From Actinomadura macra NBRC 14102 (lineage in GTDB: Bacteria > Actinomycetota > Actinomycetes > Streptosporangiales > Streptosporangiaceae): DNA of 64,000 bases. The notes beneath the pieces were generated by a model. It searched no databases, had not been told where the DNA came from, and saw only the letters and a list, made by a program, of their open reading frames with translations. Position 1 is the stretch's first letter; each line of letters starts with the position of its first letter. Below are positions 1-9,746 of this stretch, piece by piece. The stretch covers positions 620,001 through 684,000 of the forward strand of contig NZ_BCQT01000010.1 in the NCBI RefSeq assembly GCF_001552215.1, written 5' to 3'. A program made the position numbers and the translations under genes.

Positions 1-1351
1 CGACCTCCCACCTGACGATCTCGTACCCGGCGTTGTCGCACACGACCGTGGTGACGTCCAGATTCTCGCGGGCCTGCGTCCACAGCGACTGGAGGGTGTA
101 CAGGGCGCTGCCGTCCCCCTCGATCAGCAGGACGGGCCGGTCGGGGCAGGCGACGGCCGCCCCCGTCGCCAGCGGCAGCCCGTGCCCGATGGCGCCGCCC
201 GTCGGAGCCACCAGGCAGGTGTGCGGGGGAGCCGCCGCCGCCTCCTGGTGGTACCCGAACCCCGACGTGAGCGATTCGTCCACGACGATCGCGTCCGCGG
301 GCTGCGCGGCCGCCACGGCGGCGGCGAACGTCTCCGGGGTCAGCGGCCCCGACACACCGGCGGGCGGCACCGTCGGCCGTGTCCGCTCCGCGGGCCGCCC
401 GCCGACCCGGTCGGCGAGCCGCTCCAGCGCGTCCACGGCGTCGTCGAGGGAGTCCTGCGGGGCGGCGGCGAGCGTCCGCAGGTCCGCGCCGGCGGGGACG
501 AAGCTGCTCGGCCGTCCCGCATAGCCGAACGAGCTGACCGGCTCACGCGCGCCCGCGAGGACCACCGTCGCCGCGCCCTCCAGCATCGCGGCGGCCTGGT
601 CGTAGGGGTGGGGGAGCCGCTCCGGCGCGGGCAGCGCGCCACCGCGCTCGATCCGGGCGGGGAACGTCTCGTGGACGAGGCGGCAGCCCGTGGCGCGGGC
701 CACCGCGTCGGCGGCGAGCAGGCCCGCACGGGAGAGGGCACCACCGCCGAGAAAGAGCACCGCCGGGCCCGCACGGCGCAGCGCGTCCGCGGCCTCCGCG
801 ACGCGGTCCTCGTCCACGGGACGGCGCCGTCCGGGCGTGGTCTCGGCACCCGCCCCCTGGATGCCCTCGCGCGCGAGGTCCTGCGGGACGACGACGCACG
901 CCGGGCCCCGGGCCGACTCCTCGATGGCGCCCGCCATGTCCCGGCCCATCCCCTCCGCCGACCGGCACACGGCCACCGACGCGAAGAACGGGGCCGCCAC
1001 CGCGGCGATGTCGGTGGTCAGCGGCGGGTCCGCGGGCGCGTGCCAGGTGGCCTGGTCGCCGACGACGACCACCGCGGGGGTGCCCGCCCGGCGCGCGTTG
1101 TGCAGGTACGCCAGCCCGTTCGCCAGGCCCGGCCCGAGGTGCAGCACGGCCAGCGCCGGCCTGCCCGCCATCCGCCCGTAGCCGTCGGCGGCGCCGGTGC
1201 AGACCGCCTCGTGCGGCCCGAGCACCGGCCTGATGGCGGGCACCCGGTCGAGCGCGCCGGCGAGCGGCACCTCGCTCGTCCCCAGGTTGGCGAAGCACAC
1301 GTCCGCGTCCGCCGCGGCGGCCGTCCTCATCAGGCTTTCAGCGCCGTTCAT
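1..1351 (-). CDS. Thiamine-diphosphate enzyme, acetolactate-synthase-like (3' end cut off)
   Basis: The reading frame starts at an ATG (complement of 1349-1351) and stays open to the left window edge, giving about 450 residues of a family usually near 530-550. The N-terminal PYR domain has the conserved glutamate of ThDP enzymes (E48 in GPHEAVCTGAADGYGR). Near residues 411-440 the C-terminal PP domain shows a GDG motif followed about 26 residues later by CDN, the Mg-ThDP binding signature. It resembles the acetolactate synthase large-subunit family used for 2-keto acid decarboxylation or ligation. No small regulatory subunit lies next to it, so a true branched-chain amino acid role is unlikely and the substrate is unknown. 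The gene is divergent from the symporter pair. Confidence 0.85.
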   Translation of the reverse strand, partial: MNGAESLMRTAAAADADVCFANLGTSEVPLAGALDRVPAIRPVLGPHEAVCTGAADGYGRMAGRPALAVLHLGPGLANGLAYLHNARRAGTPAVVVVGDQATWHAPADPPLTTDIAAVAAPFFASVAVCRSAEGMGRDMAGAIEESARGPACVVVPQDLAREGIQGAGAETTPGRRRPVDEDRVAEAADALRRAGPAVLFLGGGALSRAGLLAADAVARATGCRLVHETFPARIERGGALPAPERLPHPYDQAAAMLEGAATVVLAGAREPVSSFGYAGRPSSFVPAGADLRTLAAAPQDSLDDAVDALERLADRVGGRPAERTRPTVPPAGVSGPLTPETFAAAVAAAQPADAIVVDESLTSGFGYHQEAAAAPPHTCLVAPTGGAIGHGLPLATGAAVACPDRPVLLIEGDGSALYTLQSLWTQARENLDVTTVVCDNAGYEIVRWEV

Positions 1352-1514
1352 CGTCAATTCCGTCCGTCCGCGAAAGGCATCTCCCAGAACACCATCGTCA
1401 ACCGCACGGCTCTGTGCCGATGTAGCGTGACGGCCAAATTCGGCGTTCCCGGTTCATCACCACGACGACGAAATCCGGGTGCACGGCGGCCCGGTACGGG
1501 AATGCCCCAGCCCT

Positions 1515-1688
1515 ATGAAGTCCTTGCTTTTGCTACCGCCGATCGGCCTGCTCGTCCCGGCGTTCTACGATCACCGGTCGCCGGAGCTGTTCTCCGTCCC
1601 GTTCTTCTACTGGTACCAGCTCGCCTGGGTGCCGATCACGGTCGCGCTGCTCGTCCTGGTCTACCGCGCCACGAGGGACGAGCGATGA
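1515..1688 (+). CDS. DUF3311 small membrane protein, symporter partner
   Basis: A 57-residue protein made of two hydrophobic segments (about residues 4-20 and 32-52) ending in a basic tail, as in DUF3311 proteins. These small proteins are habitually encoded directly before sodium:solute symporters of the MctP type. Its stop codon overlaps the symporter start in an ATGA arrangement, so the two are translationally coupled and probably act together in the cytoplasmic membrane. A GTG 36 nt upstream could give a longer form; I chose the ATG because the hydrophobic segment follows it directly. Confidence 0.8.
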   Translation: MKSLLLLPPIGLLVPAFYDHRSPELFSVPFFYWYQLAWVPITVALLVLVYRATRDER

Positions 1689-3271
1689 AATGGACCGAAC
1701 TGACGATCCTCATCGTCGCCTTCACCCTGGTCACCGTGCTGGGTTTCGCCGCGTCCCGGTGGCGGCGCGCCGGGGACCCCGAGCATCTGGACGAATGGGG
1801 GCTCGGCGGGCGCGACTTCGGGTCCTGGCTGTCCTGGTTCCTCATCGGCGGTGACTTCTACACCGCCTACACGTTCGTGTCCGTGCCCGCGCTGCTGTTC
1901 GCGACCGGCGCGGTCGGGTTCTTCCCGCTGCCGTACTCGATCATCGTCTACCCGCTGGTGCTGCTCGTGCTGCCCCGGCTCTGGACGGTCGCGCGCCGGC
2001 ACGGGCACGTCACCACCGCCGACTTCGTCCGGGCGCGGCACGGCTCCAGCACCCTGGCCCTGCTCGTGGCCCTCACCGGCATCGTCGCGACGATGCCCTA
2101 CATCGCCCTCCAGCTCGTGGGCATCCAGGCCGTCCTGAAGGCCACGGGCCTCCACGGCGAGTGGCCGATCATCATCGCGTTCGCCGTCCTCGCCGCCTAC
2201 ACCTACCGGTCCGGGCTCCGGGCGCCCGCGCTGATCGCCTTCGTCAAGGACGTCCTGATCTTCGTGGTGGTGCTCGCCGCGGTGATCTACGTCCCGATCC
2301 GGCTCGGCGGCTGGGACACCGTCTTCGCCGCCGCCGACCGCAAGTACGCCGGGACGCCCGGCGCCGCCGACGGCACCCTGCTGGGCCCCTCGGCCGGGCT
2401 CGGCTACTCGACGCTCGCCCTCGGCTCCGCCGCCGCCCTGTTCCTCTACCCGCACTCGGTCACCGGGGTCCTGGCGGCCCGCGACCGCGGCGCGGTACGC
2501 CGCACCACCGCCGCGCTCCCCGCGTACTCCCTGCTCCTCGGGCTGCTCGCACTCCTCGGCTACATGGCGATAGCCGCCGGCGTCCAGCCGATGACCTCCG
2601 GCGGACGCCCCGACCCGAACACCGTCGTCCCGCTGCTGTACGACAAGATGTTCCCGGACTGGTTCGCGGGGATCGCCTTCACCGCCATCGGCGTCAGTGC
2701 CCTCGTCCCGGCGGCCATCATGTCGATCGCCGCGGCGAACCTGTTCACCCGCAACATCTACAAGGAGTACCTGCGCCGCGACGCCTCCCCCGCCGCCGAA
2801 GCCCGTGCCGCCCGCGTCACGTCCCTGACGGTCAAGGCGGGCGCCGTCGCCGTGATCATCCTGCTGGACCCGCAGTTCTCCATCGACCTCCAGCTGATCG
2901 GCGGCGTCATCGTCCTCCAGACGCTGCCCTCCGTCGTCCTCGGCCTCTACACCCGCGTGCTGCACCGCTGGGCGCTGATCGCCGGGTGGGCGGCCGGGAT
3001 GGCCTGCGGCCTCTGGATGCTGTACGTCACGCCGTCCGTCGAGGCGGCGACCGGCCGCGTCCTCCACCACCACTGGGGCAACGCCCAGTTCGCGCTGAGC
3101 CACCTCGGCGTCCCCACGGACCTGACCGTCTACGCGGGCGTCCTCGCGGTCCTGGTCAACCTGGCCGTCACGCTCCTACTCACCCCGTTCGTGCGGCGCA
3201 TGGGGGTCCGGGACGGCGAGGACCTCACCGTCTCGGACCCCGCCCCCGTGGCACACACGCTCCCCCGATAG
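1685..3271 (+). CDS. Sodium:solute symporter (SSS family), MctP-like
   Basis: 528 residues with about 13 membrane segments. The opening helix is followed by a GGRDFG(S) motif, and the region near residues 50-75 (SWFLIGGDFYTAYTFVSVPA) is typical of SSS transporters, including the polar substrate and sodium site in helix 1. The start overlaps the upstream DUF3311 gene by four bases. SSS members paired with DUF3311 import monocarboxylates such as lactate or pyruvate with sodium. Monocarboxylate uptake is therefore the best guess; the substrate is not shown by the sequence. The divergent ThDP enzyme, which handles 2-keto acids in its family, would fit such a substrate, but this is inference. Confidence 0.85.
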   Translation: MKWTELTILIVAFTLVTVLGFAASRWRRAGDPEHLDEWGLGGRDFGSWLSWFLIGGDFYTAYTFVSVPALLFATGAVGFFPLPYSIIVYPLVLLVLPRLWTVARRHGHVTTADFVRARHGSSTLALLVALTGIVATMPYIALQLVGIQAVLKATGLHGEWPIIIAFAVLAAYTYRSGLRAPALIAFVKDVLIFVVVLAAVIYVPIRLGGWDTVFAAADRKYAGTPGAADGTLLGPSAGLGYSTLALGSAAALFLYPHSVTGVLAARDRGAVRRTTAALPAYSLLLGLLALLGYMAIAAGVQPMTSGGRPDPNTVVPLLYDKMFPDWFAGIAFTAIGVSALVPAAIMSIAAANLFTRNIYKEYLRRDASPAAEARAARVTSLTVKAGAVAVIILLDPQFSIDLQLIGGVIVLQTLPSVVLGLYTRVLHRWALIAGWAAGMACGLWMLYVTPSVEAATGRVLHHHWGNAQFALSHLGVPTDLTVYAGVLAVLVNLAVTLLLTPFVRRMGVRDGEDLTVSDPAPVAHTLPR

Positions 3272-3272
3272 G

Positions 3273-3707
3273 TCAGCGGGACAGGGCGGGACCGGTGTGG
3301 GCCGGCGCCCGATCCGCGGTCCGGACCGTGAAGAAGCCGACCAGCGCGGCCAGCGTGGCGAGCCCCTCCCCGATGAGGCTGATGGTCTTGTCGCCGTACC
3401 AGTGCGGGTCGTACATGGCCGGGATCGGCCCCAGCCGTCCGACGTCGACGGAGTAGTAGAGGACGAGGGCGCCGACGGCGCTCGCCGCGACGAGGAACGC
3501 CACCGCGTACGTCCACCGGCGCGCCCAGACCAGGACGAGCAGCCCCGCCACGACGGCGAGGAGCGCCTGCGCGCGGAAAAGGTCATCGCCGGGAATGGTG
3601 CCGCTGGCGGCGTTGGGCCCGGGGGCCATGTCGGGTGCGAAACGCCAATGCACGAAGGCGTCGGCCGCGAGCCCCGCGGCCACGAGAACACGAAGAAGGA
3701 CTCCCAT
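3273..3707 (-). CDS. Small integral membrane protein, function unknown
   Basis: 144 residues with four predicted membrane helices (about residues 5-22, 45-65, 70-90 and 115-135). An AAGGGG ribosome site lies just before the chosen ATG; a longer form of 156 residues is possible but adds only basic residues. The sequence around helix 1 (LAADAFVHWRFAPD) and the DxxFRAQA segment match a common actinobacterial uncharacterised membrane family. No catalytic motif is seen. It ends one base after the convergent symporter gene. Confidence 0.7.
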   Translation of the reverse strand: MGVLLRVLVAAGLAADAFVHWRFAPDMAPGPNAASGTIPGDDLFRAQALLAVVAGLLVLVWARRWTYAVAFLVAASAVGALVLYYSVDVGRLGPIPAMYDPHWYGDKTISLIGEGLATLAALVGFFTVRTADRAPAHTGPALSR

Positions 3708-3771
3708 ACCCCTTGCACGTGAAACCCGGCCCCGACGGATCAAAGGAACCGGGTCGGATCGCGGCTCGTCC

Positions 3772-6324
3772 TCAACCGGTCGTGAGCCCAGCGCCCCCTG
3801 CTCCCGCGTTCGCGGAGACGTGGAACTCCAGGGTGTCGCCTGCGGCGGTGACGTCCACGTGCGAGCCGCCCTCCAGTTCGCCCGACAGCAGCAGGTCCGA
3901 GAGGCGGTCGTCCACCTCGCGCTGGATCGTGCGGCGCAGCGGGCGGGCGCCGAACTCGGGCTGGTAGCCGCGCCGCGCCAGCAGGTCCACGGCCTCGGTC
4001 GTGAAGGCGACGGTGACCTCCTGGGCGCGCAGGCGGCGGCGCGTCTCGTCCAGCAGCAGGTCGGTGATCTGGCGGAGCTGGCCCTCCTCTAGGCGCCGGA
4101 ACACGATGATCTCGTCGATCCGGTTGAGGAACTCGGGACGGAACGACTCGCGCAGCCGGCGCATGATCCGGTCGCGGAGCGCGGCGTCCGGCCCGGCGTC
4201 GCCGGTCCCCTCCGCGCCGAAGCCCATCCCGACCTGCCCGGTGATCAGGTCGGAGCCGAGATTGCTGGTCATGATGACCACCGTGTTGCGGAAGTCGACG
4301 GTGCGGCCCTGCGCGTCGGTCAGGCGGCCGTCGTCGAGCAGTTGGAGCAGGACGTTGAAGACGTCCTGGTGCGCCTTCTCGATCTCGTCCAGCAGGATCA
4401 CCGCGTAGGGACGCCGTCGCACCGCCTCGGTGAGCTGGCCGGCCTCGCCGTAGCCGACATATCCGGGCGGCGCGCCCATCAGGCGGCTCACCGTGTGCCG
4501 CTCCTGGAACTCGCTCATGTCGAACCGGATCATGCGGTCGCGGCTGCCGAACAGCGCCTCCGCGAGGGCCTTGGCCAGCTCGGTCTTGCCGACACCGGTC
4601 GGGCCGAGGAACAGGAACCCGCCGATCGGACGGTCCGGGTCGCCCATGCCCGCGCGGGACCGGCGGACCGCCCGCGCGACCGCCGCCACCGCGTCCTCCT
4701 GCCCGACCACATGCTGGTGCAGGTGCTCTTCCAGCTCGCGCAGCCGCTCCCGTTCGGCCTGGGTCAGCTGCGTGACCGGGACCCCGGAGATCCGGGAGAC
4801 GACCTCGGCGATGTCGGCGGGCGTCACCTCGGGCACCGCCGAGGGTGCGCCCTCGTCGCGCGCCGCGTCCAGGTCGATCTCCAGGCGGCCGATCTCGTCG
4901 CGCAGCTCCGTCGCGCGCTCGTAGTCCTCGTCGGCGACGGCCTGGTCCTTCTCCCGGCGCCGCTGGTCGAGCCGCTCCTCCTTCTCGCGGCGGCTGCCGT
5001 CCCGGGCGCCCGACCGCAGCCGGACGCGGGCACCCGCCTGGTCGATCAGGTCGATCGCCTTGTCCGGCAGGAACCGGTCGGTGAGGTAGCGGCTGGACAG
5101 GTCCACCGCCGCGACAAGCGCCTCGTCGGTGAACCGCACCTGGTGGTGCGCCTCGTAACGGTCGCGGAGCCCCCGCAGGATCTCGACGCTGTCCTCGGTG
5201 TTCGGCTCGGGCACCAGGATCGGCTGGAACCGGCGCTCCAGCGCGGCGTCCTTCTCGATGTTGCGGCGGTACTCGTCGATGGTGGTCGCGCCGACCACAT
5301 GGAGTTCACCGCGGGCCAGCGCGGGCTTCAGCATGTTCCCGGCGGTCATCGCGCCCTCGGCGGCGCCGGCGCCCACCAGCGTGTGGATCTCGTCGATGAA
5401 CACCACCAGCCCGTCGGCGTTCTCGCGGATCTCGTCCACGACCTTCTTCAGCCGCTCCTCGAAATCTCCCCGGTAGCGGGTCCCGGCGACGACCCCGCTC
5501 AGGTCGAGCTGGACGATCCGCTTGCCGCGCAGCGTCTCCGGCACCTCGTCGTCCACGATCCGCTGCGCGAGCCCCTCGGCGATGGCCGTCTTGCCCACCC
5601 CCGGGTCGCCGATCAGCACCGGGTTGTTCTTGGTGCGCCGCGACAGCACCTCGATGGTCTCCTCGATCTCGGCCTCGCGGCCGATCACCGGGTCGATCCG
5701 CCCCTCCCGGGCGAGTTCGGTCAGGTCGCGGCCGAACTCGTCCAGCGTGGGCGTGCTGGACGACGGGCCGCCGCCCGCCCCTCCCGTCCCGCCGGGCGGC
5801 TGGCCGCCGCCACCCGCCGCGGACTGGAGCGTGTCCGGGGTGACGTGCGCCGCGTCCAGGATCCGGCCCGCGCTGGACCCCCGGTCGAGCGCCAGCGCGA
5901 ACAGCAGATGCTCGGGCCCGATGTAGGACGAGCCGAGGGCGCGCGAGATCTGGTGCGAGTCCAGCAGCGCGCGCTTCGCCGCGGGGGTCAGCTCGGGCGG
6001 CACGTCCCTCGGTTCGCCCCGGCGGGCGGTCGCCTCGATCTCGCGGGCGATGGCGTCGGGGTCGGCGCCCGCCCGCTCCAGCCACTGCCGCGTCCGCTGC
6101 TGCCGGGTCGCCGCCCACAGCAGGTGGTCGGCGTCAAGATCGACACTGCCCCATCGCGCCGCCTGCGCCGCCGCGTCCCGGACCAGCTCGCGTGCGGGCT
6201 CGCTCATCAACCGCGCGATGCCGATCCGCTCCACCGGCCGCCGGTGCGCCCCGGCGCCGAAGAAGCGGGCGAGCATCTCCTCGAACGGGTCCATGCCCCC
6301 GGACCCGTACCATCCCTCGGTCAT
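3772..6324 (-). CDS. ClpC-like AAA+ unfoldase (Clp ATPase subunit)
   Basis: 850 residues. Order: a double Clp-N repeat domain (about 30-165), a Gly/Pro-rich linker (170-190), the first AAA+ module with Walker A GDPGVGKTA at 239-247, a middle domain with a UVR-like segment (DEDYERATELRDEI, about 465-485), and the second AAA+ module with Walker A GPTGVGKTEL near 572. The loop MGFGAEG before the FRPEFLNRIDEI box matches the position of the ClpP-docking IGF/LGF loop, so it probably feeds a ClpP protease. The ATG was chosen for its GGGAGG ribosome site; longer frames upstream are not supported. The short glycine-rich linker and divergent N-domain suggest a second ClpC-type paralogue rather than the housekeeping ClpC1. 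No HspR or CtsR operator was found upstream. Confidence 0.92.
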   Translation of the reverse strand: MTEGWYGSGGMDPFEEMLARFFGAGAHRRPVERIGIARLMSEPARELVRDAAAQAARWGSVDLDADHLLWAATRQQRTRQWLERAGADPDAIAREIEATARRGEPRDVPPELTPAAKRALLDSHQISRALGSSYIGPEHLLFALALDRGSSAGRILDAAHVTPDTLQSAAGGGGQPPGGTGGAGGGPSSSTPTLDEFGRDLTELAREGRIDPVIGREAEIEETIEVLSRRTKNNPVLIGDPGVGKTAIAEGLAQRIVDDEVPETLRGKRIVQLDLSGVVAGTRYRGDFEERLKKVVDEIRENADGLVVFIDEIHTLVGAGAAEGAMTAGNMLKPALARGELHVVGATTIDEYRRNIEKDAALERRFQPILVPEPNTEDSVEILRGLRDRYEAHHQVRFTDEALVAAVDLSSRYLTDRFLPDKAIDLIDQAGARVRLRSGARDGSRREKEERLDQRRREKDQAVADEDYERATELRDEIGRLEIDLDAARDEGAPSAVPEVTPADIAEVVSRISGVPVTQLTQAERERLRELEEHLHQHVVGQEDAVAAVARAVRRSRAGMGDPDRPIGGFLFLGPTGVGKTELAKALAEALFGSRDRMIRFDMSEFQERHTVSRLMGAPPGYVGYGEAGQLTEAVRRRPYAVILLDEIEKAHQDVFNVLLQLLDDGRLTDAQGRTVDFRNTVVIMTSNLGSDLITGQVGMGFGAEGTGDAGPDAALRDRIMRRLRESFRPEFLNRIDEIIVFRRLEEGQLRQITDLLLDETRRRLRAQEVTVAFTTEAVDLLARRGYQPEFGARPLRRTIQREVDDRLSDLLLSGELEGGSHVDVTAAGDTLEFHVSANAGAGGAGLTTG

Positions 6325-6511
6325 CTGCGAGAACCTCCCCCGTTCCCCATGCGGTTCGTCGCGACGGTTTGGGACGTGCCCACCGCGCTCCACCGGAAAC
6401 CCCAGGTGGCAGAGGCGACCGTTCGGCCTGCCGGGGGCCATCGGCTGGAGTACTGTCGGTAATGGAACGGACGCTCAGCGCGTCCGTCGGGCCGACTCAC
6501 CTGGATCGGGC

Positions 6512-7801
6512 ATGCCTGGACTCCCCCGCGCTGCATGGCTCTACATCTGTCTCGTCGTCGCCTTGGCCGGTGGCCTCGTCGCCGCCTCGTCCTTCGACGG
6601 GGTCGATCCGGGCGTCCTGGTGGCGCTGATCGTGCTGTTCCTGGTCTGCGACTCCCTGCCGGCCCGCCTGCACGTCGACGGCGCGCGGGTGTCGCTGAGT
6701 TTCGCGGTGTGCCTGGCGTCGGTGGTGCTGCTCGGCCCGGTCGGCGCCGCGCTGGTGGGCTCCAGCGCCGTGGCCACCGTCCAGCGGGGCATCGCGCCGG
6801 TGAAGCGGGTGTTCAACGGCGCGCAGTTCGCGGTGAGCGGCTATGCGGCCGGGGTCGTCTTCGGCCTGTCGCACGGTGACCGGGTCCGCCCCTGGCAGGT
6901 CCACTGGGTCGCGGGTGTCATCGGGCCCTTCACGCTGGCGCTCGTCACGTTCGTGCTGGTCAACCTGGCGCTCATGGCCGGGGTGCTGCTGCTGGCCGGG
7001 CAGGCCGCCCCCGGTGAACTCTCGCGTGAGAGCGGCGAGCTCGCCGGGGTGTGCGTCGGCTACGGCATGTTCGGGCTGCTGATCGCGGGTCTGTGGGACG
7101 ACCTCGGGCCGTTCGTCGCGGTCCTGGTGATGCTGCCGCTGTACGTCGCGCGGTGGGCGCTGGAGCAGGCGTTCGGCCAGCGCCGCGCCTACGACGCGAC
7201 GCTGGCGGCGCTGTGCCAGGCCGTGGAGACCAAGGACGTCAACACCCGCGGGCACTCCGACCGGGTCTCGCGCGGCGCGGTGATGATCGCCCGGCAGATC
7301 GGGATGCGCCCTGAACGGGTGGAGGCCATCCGCTACGCCGGGATGCTGCACGACATCGGCAAGATCGGCGTTCCCACCCGGATCCTGCGCAAGGACGGGA
7401 AGCTGACCGACGAGGAGTTCGCCGAGGTCCAGCTGCACCCGATGCGCGGGCTGGAGATCGTCCGGGACATCGGGTTCCTGGACGAGGCGCTCTCGGGGAT
7501 CCTGCACCACCACGAGAAGATGAACGGCCGCGGCTACCCGATGGGCCTCGTCGGCGACGAGATCCCCGAGTTCGCCCGGGTGATCGGGGTGGCCGACGCC
7601 TTCGACGTCATGACGTCCGCGCGCCCCTACCAGAAGCCGCGCTCGATCGGTGACGCGAAGCGGGAGCTGCGCCGCTGCGCGGGGACCCAGTTCGACCCGG
7701 TCATGGTCGAGGCGTTCCTACGGGCGCTGGAGACGCACGGCTGGGAGCCGGAGGCGGGCAGCCCGGAACCGGCACGCCACGAGGAACCCACCCCTAAATA
7801 A
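6512..7801 (+). CDS. HD-GYP domain membrane protein, putative c-di-GMP phosphodiesterase
   Basis: 429 residues. The first 220 form a membrane domain of about six helices, resembling a MASE-type sensor. After it comes an HD-GYP phosphohydrolase domain: HDIGKIG at residues 280-286, an HHH cluster near 330, and GRGYP at 339-343. HD-GYP proteins hydrolyse cyclic di-GMP; the metal ligands of the family are in place, so activity is likely. A cytoplasmic catalytic domain with a membrane sensor input fits. It is divergent from the Clp gene with about 190 bp between the starts. Confidence 0.88.
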   Translation: MPGLPRAAWLYICLVVALAGGLVAASSFDGVDPGVLVALIVLFLVCDSLPARLHVDGARVSLSFAVCLASVVLLGPVGAALVGSSAVATVQRGIAPVKRVFNGAQFAVSGYAAGVVFGLSHGDRVRPWQVHWVAGVIGPFTLALVTFVLVNLALMAGVLLLAGQAAPGELSRESGELAGVCVGYGMFGLLIAGLWDDLGPFVAVLVMLPLYVARWALEQAFGQRRAYDATLAALCQAVETKDVNTRGHSDRVSRGAVMIARQIGMRPERVEAIRYAGMLHDIGKIGVPTRILRKDGKLTDEEFAEVQLHPMRGLEIVRDIGFLDEALSGILHHHEKMNGRGYPMGLVGDEIPEFARVIGVADAFDVMTSARPYQKPRSIGDAKRELRRCAGTQFDPVMVEAFLRALETHGWEPEAGSPEPARHEEPTPK

Positions 7802-7904
7802 GGTGTTTTGCACGGTTTACTGGTGCGCTGAGCAGCCGCCGATATCCGTTCGAGATTCTCTCCGGTGAACCTGGACCGCTGGAAAGCCGTCATCCCTACA
7901 TGAG

Positions 7905-9746
7905 TTGTCCGACATCGTGATTCAAAGGGCGCCGGAGTCCTTTGATCCTTCGATCGCGGGGTACCGCCGCCCGGAGAGAGGCGTATTGATCACGCGGGGG
8001 CTGGACAAGCGGACGGCATGGGCGATGGCCTGGCCTGCCGCACTGTTACTCCTGGCCTGCGGCCTGTTGACAGCGGGCCTTTCCTGGAACGGGCCGGGGT
8101 GGCGGATCGGAATCGCCGTCGGGGTGGCGATCTACATTCTCTATCTCTTCCTGCTGAATCTGCGGCACAAGAGGGCGGCCGTGGGATCGCCACCGGAGCA
8201 GCGCGGCGGCCATGACGGCAAGGCCGACCTGCCCGGACTGTTCGAGAAGCAGCGGGCGGCGCTACGCAAGGACAACCTGGGGTCGGTGCCCTCGCTGGTC
8301 AGAATGATCATCGATCCGGCGCACTTCCGGACGCGGACGGTCGAGTCCGTCTCCCTCCAGGGGCGGGTCATCAGCCAGCAGGTCACTATCGAGTTCCAGC
8401 TCCCCACTCCCCCGGCCGGCGGCCAGGAACGAGACAACGGCGCCGGTGAGATCTACGTCCCGGCCCTGCTGGTACGCAAACCCGAATTGATCGACAATCT
8501 CGCGATCACCGATTCCCAGGGACAGACGATCACCGTGCTGTCCTTCGAGGAGACCGCCGAACTCATGGCGGTGACCCTGCATTTCCTGGTGATCACCTGC
8601 ACGGCGCCCCGGCGGGAGGACGACCAGTCCCCGCGGACGCAGCGCGAGCTGGAGAAATCCTGGCAGGCCGAGGCCCTGCTGTTGGAACTGATCTATGGTT
8701 TCAGTAACCGCGCGGACGTCGACAAGGTGATCACCGAGGCGTTCGCGCTGCTGGGACTGCCGGGAAACGCCGGAACCGAACGGGTGACCTGGCTTCGGGA
8801 ATTCGTGCAGATGCTCAGCCAGGCATATCCCGTCATCGCGGTGCTACCGCACCAGGACCACGGCCGGGCCGTGATCTCCTACAAGCGGACGCTGATCCCG
8901 TCCCTCTCGATCGCCAATCCCCGGGGACGGCTCCGCCTCGCGCTCGGGCTCCGTCCACTGAAGGTGGGCGTCGCCACCGCGCTGGCGCACAATTCCAAGT
9001 CGTACCACCTCCAGATCGACGGCCCCGGCACCCAGTACCTGATGGAGCAGACGCTGCGCTGCCCCACCTGCGGCACCCACCTGACGCGCGCCGGAGTGGT
9101 CCTGCCCCCAGGCCGGACATGTCCGGTACACCACAAGCGGTTCCAGTCCGGTTGGGGACGGCCCTACTTCGAGATGCGCGGCAAGCGCGGCCAGTCGTAC
9201 GCGCACCTGTACATGCGGGGCTTCGCCGCGGTCCGCGGGGAGAACCTCGTCCTGTCGGCGTCCTTCGGGGAGACACCGCCGGGCACGCTGGCCAGCGCCA
9301 CGATCACCGCCGCGGTCACCTGTCTGCTCATCGGTGCGATCGGGCACGCCGAGGCGACCGGGATCGCCAACGACAGCGACATCCCGCCGCTGCTGCTGGC
9401 GCTGCCCGCGGTCGCCGCGTCCTGGTTCGGGTTCAACGCCGACGGGGAGGCCGTCCTGCGGTCCTCGCTGGCCGCCCGCTGCTCCCTGTTCTGCAGCGCG
9501 ATTGCCGCGCTGGTGGCGGGAAGCCTGTTTCTTGTGACCAAACGACCCGACAAGCCCATCCCGTCCGTACAACCTGACGTATTCGGCATGCACCTGCCGT
9601 CCTGGTGGGGTTTGCTGTTTGTCATCGCCCTGGTCAACGTACTGTCAATAGCTGCCCAACTTGTCGTCCGCTCGTGGTCCTACAGACGACTGCTCTTGCG
9701 GAGGGAGAACGATGCTGCCCACACTGGACAACACCGGCTGGAGTAG
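7905..9746 (+). CDS. Membrane protein with zinc-ribbon-like motif, function unknown
   Basis: Up to 613 residues. Two helices near residues 42-82, a long soluble part (about 100-460), then three or four helices (about 465-600). Near residue 385 there is a CPTCGTH...CPVHH arrangement that could bind zinc. No enzyme motif is recognised. The start is uncertain: the longest frame begins with TTG at 7905, and a GTG four codons later at 7917 is also possible; the ATG at 7900 is out of frame and quickly stops. The end overlaps the next small gene, so the two are probably co-translated. Confidence 0.7.
   Translation: MSDIVIQRAPESFDPSIAGYRRPERGVLITRGLDKRTAWAMAWPAALLLLACGLLTAGLSWNGPGWRIGIAVGVAIYILYLFLLNLRHKRAAVGSPPEQRGGHDGKADLPGLFEKQRAALRKDNLGSVPSLVRMIIDPAHFRTRTVESVSLQGRVISQQVTIEFQLPTPPAGGQERDNGAGEIYVPALLVRKPELIDNLAITDSQGQTITVLSFEETAELMAVTLHFLVITCTAPRREDDQSPRTQRELEKSWQAEALLLELIYGFSNRADVDKVITEAFALLGLPGNAGTERVTWLREFVQMLSQAYPVIAVLPHQDHGRAVISYKRTLIPSLSIANPRGRLRLALGLRPLKVGVATALAHNSKSYHLQIDGPGTQYLMEQTLRCPTCGTHLTRAGVVLPPGRTCPVHHKRFQSGWGRPYFEMRGKRGQSYAHLYMRGFAAVRGENLVLSASFGETPPGTLASATITAAVTCLLIGAIGHAEATGIANDSDIPPLLLALPAVAASWFGFNADGEAVLRSSLAARCSLFCSAIAALVAGSLFLVTKRPDKPIPSVQPDVFGMHLPSWWGLLFVIALVNVLSIAAQLVVRSWSYRRLLLRRENDAAHTGQHRLE

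Noticed and set aside
4342..6462. Long plus-strand open frame (about 700 codons) opposite the Clp gene
   Set aside because: It is an antisense shadow of a high-GC gene; its translation is Arg/Val/Leu/Asp-biased without any motif, while the minus strand has complete AAA+ domains.
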